Source of the DNA: Trichomonas tenax
Taxonomy: Eukaryota > Parabasalia > Trichomonadida > Trichomonadidae
Reading direction: 5' to 3'
NCBI GenBank assembly: GCA_023091735.1
Contig: JALKBU010000350.1
Coordinates: 1-46,456 of the forward strand
Length of the DNA stretch: 46,456 nucleotides
Part shown: positions 39,617-46,456 of the stretch, piece after piece
Layout: each line of letters opens with the position of its first letter
Position numbering within the stretch: position 1 is the first letter of the stretch
The notes under the pieces: model-generated
The model's database searches: none
Told to the model about the DNA's origin: nothing
What the model saw: only the letters and a program-made list of their open reading frames with translations
Position numbers and translations under genes: made by a program

Positions 39617-40340
39617 GATTTTCCAAAAAAAATTCAAATCACTTTTTTCCCATCTCGGAAATGTAAACCATTCAGAACTGACTGTGATATATGGCCTAAT
39701 AAGGACTCCTCACGACGTATTATGGACTTTTTCACATGTTATCATTTGGTTTGCAAACATTTTTTTTAACATTATTACGTTAATGGATGGAGCTATGCAT
39801 TCAACAATCATATAATAGGTCTCTAATACTACAATGCTTGCATATCTATCAATTATAAATCTTTTACAATGTGAGTCGAATTCGAACTTTTTTGCTCCGA
39901 TGACATTCTTGTTTGCAATAAATCAAATAAACATGTTATAACAGATGGGGCCTCGATTGAGATGTTTTAAGATCGAAAAATTAAGAATTTTTGCCTTATT
40001 TTTGTATGAAATCAGATCCTTGTTTTAAGTTTCCCCAATCATTGGAAAAGCTTGTAAATGAATCTGTGTCATTGAAATATACAATATGCTTCATGAACTC
40101 AATCTATTACCAAAGATTTAAGCATTAAATCAATAGTTTTTGTTTTGAATATGATATTTTGCTATTCCTTTTGAGCTCGATTGATATTTTTACAATAGAT
40201 CTGTAAAAAATGATTTTCTATAATCTTGGACTTAAAAGGTATCAAGATATTTCGAGATTTCGAAGATGTTGGAATGAGGTGCTGTAATTTTGTGGAAAGA
40301 TTAGACGTTAGTTAACAACAAAAAATACAAACAAAATTTA
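39617..40340. other. Intergenic region with motif A
   Basis: AT-rich. ATGTAAACCATTCAGAAC at 39661-39678 lies about 45 nt from the glycosyltransferase ATG, in opposite orientation to the gene. No gene supported. Confidence 0.45.
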
Positions 40341-42023
40341 TTAGACTTTGAGAAGAAGCTTATAAACTTCGATATCATAAATCTTATCTCTGTTCTCTTC
40401 AGTCTCAAGGAGAGCAGGAGACTCAAACGTGTCGCACGGATCTGAAATTATCCAGTGCATTCCGTCTTCGAAGAAAATTGCAGCTTTTGGACCTCCAACC
40501 ATGAATGTTCTTGTTGTGATTGATGCATACATGGTGTTGGGAGTAGACTTTGGCCTATAAAATACAAAATCATCGCACTTAAAAACAAAATTGGATGGAT
40601 TTCCTCTGTAGCCAGGTGTCGGACTGTCATCAAAGAAGGCACCAACACAGAACTTCGATGTTTTGATGATCATGATGTGCGGCTTCGATTTCGTGGTCTT
40701 TTCGAATAATGTTTGAAGCATAGTGCCATCATTCGAAAGTTTGTAGACGAGAACTGGCGAGTAGCACCTGCATGATGGTGGTAAGTATTCTCTCAATCTG
40801 TAAAACAGTGAGTTTTCTAATAATTCGCCGCCAACAACAGCAGGTGTGTGTTTGGCGAGGATTTTCATAACATCAAAAGCATCTTCAACCTTGAAGACTT
40901 TGTTCGGTGAGAATTGAGTCTTCATTTCAATTGACATCGACGATCTCCAAGATTTGATACCTCCAGATTGATAGTTTGGAGATGAATCCAAGAAGTCAGA
41001 ATAAGACTTATATGAATTGAATTGGACAGATTCAGAAAGAGGAGCTTCATCTTGCAATATCGCAGTTTCGGCAGGCAACAAGTGCTTTTCACGACTAATG
41101 AATAACACAAACGATTGCTTAATGAGTACTTTGATCTTTGCAGGCGTGTTCAATTCTCTTATTGAATTTACGACAATTTCATAAAATTGCTCTGCGGTTC
41201 GAGATTGGCAGAGAAGTTGTCTGTTCATTGAGAATATGCCAATGCAGAAACGAAGCAAAACTTTCCTGCCTTCAAGAACAAAAGAATCGAAAAACGTTAG
41301 GGCAGCAGGCAATGTGGAGAACGGTAAGAAGAAAGTTGGGAACAACGACATTACTAATTTCGTAATAGATGCACCTATTTCTGTTGCATGTTTGTCAATA
41401 TCAGAACAAAATCTTTTCACTTGTTCTGAAATAGACTCAGCAGAAGCGTAAAAGCATTTCTGGTCTATAGTAAAGTACCAATTTCCGTTACCCGTTGATC
41501 TATCAATCATCGATTTAATAGTGAGATAGGCTAAAGGTGGCTCTAAGTACATAAGAAGCAAAGCCGCAACAGTAGGAATCAGAGGAGCAAAGATTATTTG
41601 GGGGTTAGAGACCCAAACAATATGTAAAAAAGTTTTCAATTGTTTGACATTTGCTTCAGGTAAAAAATTCAAAATATCAATAGACGATCCAAAGATTGAG
41701 GCATCTGTCATTGGCTTTTGCATTGCTCTTGTCATTGTTTTCTCCCAATTAAACTTACCAGACATAGACTTATACAAGTCGAAGCCTCCTGAGGCCTGAA
41801 ACCAAAAATTGCGTCGAGAGTTGGAAGGAACTCCATACCTCGATAGTTTCTTAATCTTCTCAGTAAATTTGGGAATGAAAACAGGAACTTTTTTGAAATT
41901 CTCTATTCGAATATTCTCTTCATTCTGCCATTCGATATCAGGAATAAAGCTAGAATGATCGTAAAAACCATAACTGAGCGTACTCTCGAGACTGAAATAG
42001 CTGAGTATGCTCGAATTATCCAT
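40341..42023 (-). CDS. TBC-TLDc protein (TBC1D24-like)
   Basis: 560 residues from ATG. Residues about 55-310 are TBC-like: KLSRYGVPSNSRRNFWFQASG matches the R-x-G-hP-xx-hR-xx-hW opening. Residues about 385-560 are a TLDc domain, seen in VLVYKLSNDGTMLQTLF, IIKTSKFCVGAFFDD, FVFKCDDFVFYRP, TRTFMVGGPKAAIFFEDG and the ending CDTFESPALLE...YDIEVYKL. This order is that of TBC1D24/Skywalker, linked to Rab/phosphoinositide control of vesicle traffic. The catalytic IxxDxxR and YxQG fingers of active RabGAPs are not evident (SSIDILNFLP and NPQIIFAPLIP sit there), so GAP activity is doubtful. Motif A lies 25 nt upstream. Confidence 0.9.
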   Translation of the reverse strand: MDNSSILSYFSLESTLSYGFYDHSSFIPDIEWQNEENIRIENFKKVPVFIPKFTEKIKKLSRYGVPSNSRRNFWFQASGGFDLYKSMSGKFNWEKTMTRAMQKPMTDASIFGSSIDILNFLPEANVKQLKTFLHIVWVSNPQIIFAPLIPTVAALLLMYLEPPLAYLTIKSMIDRSTGNGNWYFTIDQKCFYASAESISEQVKRFCSDIDKHATEIGASITKLVMSLFPTFFLPFSTLPAALTFFDSFVLEGRKVLLRFCIGIFSMNRQLLCQSRTAEQFYEIVVNSIRELNTPAKIKVLIKQSFVLFISREKHLLPAETAILQDEAPLSESVQFNSYKSYSDFLDSSPNYQSGGIKSWRSSMSIEMKTQFSPNKVFKVEDAFDVMKILAKHTPAVVGGELLENSLFYRLREYLPPSCRCYSPVLVYKLSNDGTMLQTLFEKTTKSKPHIMIIKTSKFCVGAFFDDSPTPGYRGNPSNFVFKCDDFVFYRPKSTPNTMYASITTRTFMVGGPKAAIFFEDGMHWIISDPCDTFESPALLETEENRDKIYDIEVYKLLLKV

Positions 42024-42047
42024 TTTTAATTTTTTCTTTTGACAACA

Positions 42048-42063
42048 CTCAAATAGTTTACAT
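42048..42063 (-). promoter_or_regulatory. Candidate promoter motif A
   Basis: On the minus strand ATGTAAACTATTTGAG begins 40 nt and ends 25 nt before the TBC-TLDc ATG. The first 11 bases are identical to the exportin element and the orientation relative to the gene is the same. Confidence 0.4.
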
Positions 42064-42678
42064 AACCGTCATCTTTTGATTTGTCTACAGCCTTCCTTTA
42101 TTCGGGATGTTATATTTTGGATTTTTCTCGATTTTCTGAAAATTGAAATGAAGATTTTGTGATAGCTAGATTTCATCTACAATGTTAATATTACGAAGTT
42201 TGACAAATTGAATTGCTCAACTTTTTGTAAAGTTTTGGAATGGTTGTAAAGTTCACAAAAATGTTTTGAATGAATTGAATGAATAGATCCAGAAATGGTA
42301 TTTTTGTTTTAATCGAATTTCTATTAGTAACAAAAAATTTAGAAAAAATCGTGGCAATTTTAACAATATAAACAGCGTTGTTATGAAGGGAGGCGTAATT
42401 TTGCAATATAAAATCTATTTTTTTCGATTATTGTTGTTCTGTCACCTTTCGAGTTTTCATAGCAAAAGTAACAATACTTTTCATCCAAATCAAACAAACC
42501 AAATCTTTTTATTTACACATGTCAACAACATTCGACGCGCGGTGTATGTGAGTTATTATGCTTTATTTCCTATGAAAAAAGTTCAAAGCGGATAGTGAGT
42601 CTACCTTTCTTGAAAAAGTGATATATTTACATGTCAAAAATTTTGTGTAAACAACAACAAGTTGACAAGTAAAATTAT
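42064..42678. other. Intergenic region with two motifs B
   Basis: AT-rich. An ATG ORF of 70 codons (42383-42595, +) has a hydrophobic start but no other support. TTTACATGTCAA (42626-42637) and TTGACAAGTAAA (42662-42673) form an inverted pair 25 bp apart. Confidence 0.45.
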
Positions 42679-43014
42679 TTATTCCAATTTATAAGAAAGT
42701 TTAATTTCCTTCATTTTTTCCTTCCACATTTCTACTACCTCATCTGGAGCATGTGTGAAAATAAATTCTCTAATTTCCTTCATGATTTGAATCTCAACAT
42801 CTGTTGGTAAAAGAAGATCGATAATAGTCTTCATCATAAAATTGATTATTTTATAAGCGATGTTAATAGTTTCTTTTAGTTTTTCTAATCCTAGCATAAT
42901 TGAACTAGGATTATAGGCTAATGATCTTAACTTTTGTTCAATTTGAAAGCTAGCAGAGATATGTGATTGATTGTTGAAGATATCTGCTGAGAATGGAAGT
43001 AATTGATTGAGTGG
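42679..43014 (-). pseudogene. Short ORF fragment of unknown origin
   Basis: An open frame of 111 codons with protein-like composition: amphipathic helices such as LEKLKETINIAYKIINFMMK, then EIREFIFTHAPDEVVEMWKE. The protein-like sequence (PFSADIFNNQSHIS...) starts directly after an in-frame TAG, well upstream of the first ATG at 42897. An ATG-started product of 72 residues is possible, but the upstream coding-like sequence suggests the truncated 3' end of a larger gene. I do not recognise the family. Confidence 0.4.
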
Positions 43015-43876
43015 CTATATTATCTGTTGATTGTAGAGGTCATTGATTTATTAATGCTTGATCTCTCCTGGTTTTTAAAAGCTGTTCGTTTACTACATTA
43101 AGTAGGGACAATCTGACACTTTACAAATGTCGGTTTTTCTAGAAAGGTGGAAGCCTCCAGATAGGCAGTTCAAGATTATCGACTTTTTATTTGTAAGGTG
43201 CTCATTTCGCAAAAATCTCTCCAAAATTCCTCTCCAATACTGCTAGTGAATGAGGTTTTGGTGGTTCAGAGTTCTAGATTTCAGTTATACAACTCACTTG
43301 TGATTGTTCTTGACAGATATTTTTACGTGTCAAATTTTGATTTTGTTTCAATTTCGAATATACATAATCTCAATTTCGATATAACTTTGAACTTTTGTAA
43401 CTTCACAAAACATGATATATAATATATAGAACATAATTCTAAAGTGATTACACATTATTTCCTCATTTAGCCATCATAATCAACGATCGCAAATTGTATT
43501 TGGGTTTCATTTCAAATATCTATATTATTCTATTATATTCCTATAGTCTATCGTTGTGATATATTTAGTTATCAATTCTAACTTAAACACATGTCATTTG
43601 ATTTCGAATTACTACACATTAATGGTGTAAAAGCGAGATGACAATATGTTAATATAATATACAGCTTATAGCGTATTATTTCTCATATCAGAGTCATATG
43701 TTATTTAATAATGGTGTCAAAAGTTGCAATAATTTATAAAATATAATTTGCTATGTAAATCAATTTTGACACCATTTGAATTTCAATTTTATTTTTTATA
43801 AATAGATAAATCGTAATCAAAGATTTTGATACGAAAACGATAACATTAATGTTAACAAAAGTGAACTGACCATTTC
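43015..43876. other. Intergenic region
   Basis: AT-rich. A hairpin with 13-bp perfect arms at 43710-43776 lies about 100 nt before the acylphosphatase-like gene. The 74-codon ORF at 43198-43422 is not supported. Confidence 0.45.
43710..43776. repeat. Inverted repeat, 13-bp perfect arms
   Basis: AATGGTGTCAAAA (43710-43722) and TTTTGACACCATT (43764-43776), separated by 41 nt of AT-rich sequence. Confidence 0.85.
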
Positions 43877-44218
43877 ATGTCTGTTGTTACAGCCTATTTC
43901 ACCTTCCACGGACACGTCCAGTACGCCATGTTCCGCCAGACTATAATGCGCGGTGCCATCAAGCGTGGTATCGAAGCTGGTGCTACAAACTGCGTTGATG
44001 ATAAGGAAAAAGTTATCGCAACATTCCGCGGCGATCGTGCTAAAATCGATGACCTCGTTAAAACCATCGGAGGTGGCGAAGTCTTAAACTCATGGAAGGC
44101 TCAGGTTACATCATATGAAGAAAACAAGGAAGGCAAGGCAATCGAGGAGCATGAAGTTACAAACCAGAACGTAGATACCATCAAGTGGCCTGGTGAAGTC
44201 GAAATCTACATTTGCTAA
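43877..44218 (+). CDS. Acylphosphatase-like protein
   Basis: 113 residues from ATG. The N-terminal FTFHGHVQYAMFRQTIMRGA parallels the acylphosphatase signature G-x-V-Q-G-V-x-F-R, with the phosphate-binding Arg kept. ATNCVDDKEKVIATFRGDRAKIDDLV matches the second signature, with the catalytic Asn kept. Acylphosphatases hydrolyse acyl phosphates such as carbamoyl phosphate and 1,3-bisphosphoglycerate. The canonical G-V after Q is Y-A here, and a C-terminal extension of about 20 residues ends PGEVEIYIC. Activity is therefore probable but not certain. GC-rich codon use suggests good expression. The stop overlaps TAAA. Confidence 0.8.
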   Translation: MSVVTAYFTFHGHVQYAMFRQTIMRGAIKRGIEAGATNCVDDKEKVIATFRGDRAKIDDLVKTIGGGEVLNSWKAQVTSYEENKEGKAIEEHEVTNQNVDTIKWPGEVEIYIC

Positions 44219-45005
44219 ATTTCCATCAAATTGTTTGTACTTGTCTTTAAGTTGGGATCCAATTTTCAATTGCTTCTTACCAACATAGAACCCCTACATA
44301 GCTTAAAAATAAATCTCTATAATTCTTGAAATGTTAATTTTGAGTGCATACTGAAATTATAGCACAAATTGAATACTTTACAAAAAACTGTTTATTTAAA
44401 AAAGTGTTTATTAGACGAGAAAAGCAAGGATAAGGAGTGATATTTCAATTCTCCATTCGATATACAGTAAGAGGCTAGAAAATCAGCTGTTTTGATGGTA
44501 CTTTTTGGGTGATGAAATAATTCCTTTCGTTGAAAAACGAGAAGAGAAACGGGAGATTTCTTTGCTGTAGAACAGAAAGCAGAGTGTGTAATTGGTGAAG
44601 GGACGAGGATGGTTAGAACGTCATCAAGGACAAACTTTCCCTCCCTCAATATGTATTTTATGCATCGTTTTGTAAAGTATTCAATTTATGATCATTTCCG
44701 AGACTCAAAATTAACATAATAATTTGTTAATTTTTCAAATTTAGAAACCTTATCTACAGAATTAAGGCAATTTTATAAACCTTTCAAATTTTTGCATACC
44801 TCAAAACCATAAAATTCCATTTAATTACAATACGATACATCTGTACGATAAAGGAAAACCGTTTGATTGAAAAATTTCGGCTGAGGAAAACATTTTTGAG
44901 AGCCGCAATAATCCAATTACATCTCCTCTTTGGGTATTTTTAGGCGATTCCAACTAACTAAATCTTGAAAAATTTTTTTTGTTACTTTTTTTGGTGAATT
45001 GGAGA
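44219..45005. other. Intergenic region containing an inverted-repeat-flanked segment
   Basis: Contains a 20-bp perfect inverted repeat 282 bp apart (44366-44385 and 44668-44687), listed separately. The minus-strand ORF inside it (44392-44649) starts only with TTG and has no recognised domain. The segment is less AT-rich than its flanks. Confidence 0.5.
44366..44687. repeat. 322-bp segment flanked by 20-bp perfect inverted repeats
   Basis: The left arm is AAATTGAATACTTTACAAAA (44366-44385) and the right arm TTTTGTAAAGTATTCAATTT (44668-44687). Each arm contains the TGTAAANNATTCAA core of candidate promoter motif A. The interior has an imperfect stem (CTTTGCTGT...ACAGAAAG on the plus strand) and no coding region I can support. 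No target-site duplication is visible. Confidence 0.7.
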
Positions 45006-46010
45006 ATGAGTAATGAGAGGGAAATAATTGATTACTTAAAGGAGAAAGGATTTATATTCAACCAAGTGCTCGCGAAGGGCTCCTACGGCATCGTATTTCT
45101 CGTCTATTCGATTCAATATCAATCGTATTTTGCTGTTAAACAAGTACCTGAGGAGATGTTTCACGAGCAAGAAGTTACGTGCTTGATGGAGCTCGATGAC
45201 CTCCGTATCGTCTATTTGTACCAATATTTCAAGATAAACCAATATTATTATTTTGTTATGGAATACTGCCCGAGCGATCTACAGAGATTTTTAAGCGCCA
45301 AAAGCTACCTCAATGAAGACCTTCAGAAGAGATTGATGACAGAAGTACTGTACTGCGTTAAAGTTTGTCATGACAATCACATCGCACACAGGGATATAAA
45401 GCCAAGTAATTTCTTACTGGACAAGTACGGTAGAATCAAAATCACAGACTTTGGTCTATCAACATACCATATTCATAATGAAGAAAGTTGTTTATATGTT
45501 GGAATGCACTTATTTATGGCTCCAGAGATTTACAAGCACACCGGAAATGAGGACCAGGCAACGTATAACCCAATTTTAGCAGATATTTGGGCACTCGGAG
45601 TCACTTTGTATTATATCGCAACTAAGAGATATCCGTTCCAATCATATGACACAAATAAGCTGAAAGAACTTATCATGTTAGGAAATTATGATGATTCCCC
45701 AGTCCAAGATATACGATTAAGATTCATAATTTCGCTTTGTCTGCAGGTAGATCCGAACAAGAGGCCAACCATCTCAGAAATCCTCCAAATGCCATATTTC
45801 TCTAAAGTCCAGCAATGCAATAGCTATAAGCTTTGCAAGAATCAGGCAATTTTCCAGCCTAAGACGAGACAGAATCAGATCATTGCGGACAAAAATAAGA
45901 GAAGCTCAATGTTTGTTTATAGAAATGCGATAGTTAGAAGCAGATCTAACAATGGCAACCTGATGGAGATTGCTAACGGCCACTTCAATGCCAAGGACCT
46001 TATCCATTAA
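45006..46010 (+). CDS. Serine/threonine protein kinase
   Basis: 334 residues from ATG at 45006; nine upstream codons open only with TTG. The kinase domain (about 16-275) is complete. The Gly-rich loop is LAKGSYGIVFLVY, with Lys45 in FAVKQV and Glu in helix C (HEQEVTCLMEL). The catalytic loop is IAHRDIKPSNFLLD (Asp130), with DFG 148-150 and MAPEIY. Then come DIWALGVTLYYIATKRYPF and the subdomain XI Arg in DPNKRPTISEIL. KPSN in the loop indicates Ser/Thr specificity. The C-terminal 60 residues are basic and lack a further domain. It resembles the large CAMK/STE-like kinase expansion of trichomonads; substrate and pathway are unknown. Confidence 0.95.
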   Translation: MSNEREIIDYLKEKGFIFNQVLAKGSYGIVFLVYSIQYQSYFAVKQVPEEMFHEQEVTCLMELDDLRIVYLYQYFKINQYYYFVMEYCPSDLQRFLSAKSYLNEDLQKRLMTEVLYCVKVCHDNHIAHRDIKPSNFLLDKYGRIKITDFGLSTYHIHNEESCLYVGMHLFMAPEIYKHTGNEDQATYNPILADIWALGVTLYYIATKRYPFQSYDTNKLKELIMLGNYDDSPVQDIRLRFIISLCLQVDPNKRPTISEILQMPYFSKVQQCNSYKLCKNQAIFQPKTRQNQIIADKNKRSSMFVYRNAIVRSRSNNGNLMEIANGHFNAKDLIH

Positions 46011-46456
46011 CTCCTTCTATATTTGTATGTAAAATATTTTCTATTTGATCAAAAAGATTAACTTTATTTGATTTCCAATTCATGCCAAATCCTTCCTTTG
46101 ACATAGTGTTTTTGATTTTATAATGTAATATTATATGAAACTCATCCAACGGTTTCTCGATCAAAAATACTTGGAAAGCAAAATGTTTTTAACTTGTAGC
46201 ATTTTGTTGACAGGCGTTTTTCGGCCTATAACAGCATGCAATGATGGTTTTGCTCCATTAATCATCTTTTTCGAATATTTTTGCGATTTTCTTGGCAGTA
46301 TTTTCACTTCTGCGGTGTAGTCCCGCGATCTTCATAACTTTTTATCTGATCCATATTTTTTTTCGATTTGAAAGTACTTTCATGTACATATTGATAGTTG
46401 TCTATCCAGTGGTGTAAGTGGCACAGTCTATATATCTATCAAATCATTGATTGCGT
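46011..46456. other. Terminal intergenic stretch
   Basis: AT-rich. The minus strand of 46180-46345 reads partly like a short HTH-type fragment (LHRRSENTAKKIAKIFEKDD then a stop), possibly transposon debris. This is too weak to call. Confidence 0.35.

Noticed and set aside
44392..44649. 85-codon minus ORF inside the inverted repeat
   Set aside because: It starts only with TTG, has no domain, and the ATG nearby is out of frame.
44385..44668. Box C/D snoRNA, U6 or RNase P RNA
   Set aside because: Isolated TGATGA and CTGA words and a weak ACAG...AGA match exist, but spacing and flanking stems do not fit any of these.
46135..46345. HTH-like transposase fragment on the minus strand
   Set aside because: About 25 residues of resemblance followed by a stop; too short to support.

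Overview
The window looks like nuclear DNA of a trichomonad-type parabasalid (Trichomonas/Tritrichomonas-like protist). Coding regions are single long uninterrupted ORFs and intergenic DNA is very AT-rich. A decayed mariner transposase is present, and the cathepsin-L-like protease has a trichomonad-style propeptide. The protein set is eukaryotic: CRM1-type exportin, bromodomain, DENN, TBC-TLDc, LEM/HeH inner nuclear membrane protein, PMCA-type Ca2+ pump, ribosomal protein uL24. I infer the species group from family resemblance only. I saw no spliceosomal introns, tRNAs or rRNAs.

Layout. 1-880: (GTTA)n array and two diverged copies of a hairpin-bearing repeat, abutting a mariner transposase remnant (875-1576, -). 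1812-3869 (-): RI-type LRR/coiled-coil protein. 5225-14928 (+): cysteine protease, bromodomain protein, exportin and DENN protein, with a broken MFS transporter (10496-11180, -) and a 2.3 kb gene desert between the last two. 15316-26103 (-): a nonsense-riddled GT61-like glycosyltransferase pseudogene, an EGF/multi-TM surface protein, a class 3 lipase, an inner-nuclear-membrane protein and a Ca2+-ATPase; the last two are about 60 bp apart on the same strand. 26104-28562: no protein gene, but six long imperfect hairpins at 27414-28204, five of them at a regular 113-128 nt pitch. This is the most unusual structure in the window. 28563-31220 (+): large helical protein of unknown function. 31622-32038 (-): uL24. 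32715-33883 (+): a second GT61-like pseudogene, frameshifted. 33884-37769: gene-poor. 37770-42023 (-): small proline/charged protein, a glycosyltransferase-like type II membrane protein with a homopolymer break at its start, and a TBC-TLDc protein. 42679-43014 (-): short ORF fragment. 43877-44218 (+): acylphosphatase-like protein. 45006-46010 (+): protein kinase.

Two short motifs recur near gene starts: one like TGTAAACYATTCAA and one like TTGACATGTAAA. They are candidate promoter elements. Several longest ORFs in the window begin with GTG or TTG. I trimmed these to the first credible ATG and say so in each entry. Every function is inferred from sequence motifs by eye; no database search was run.
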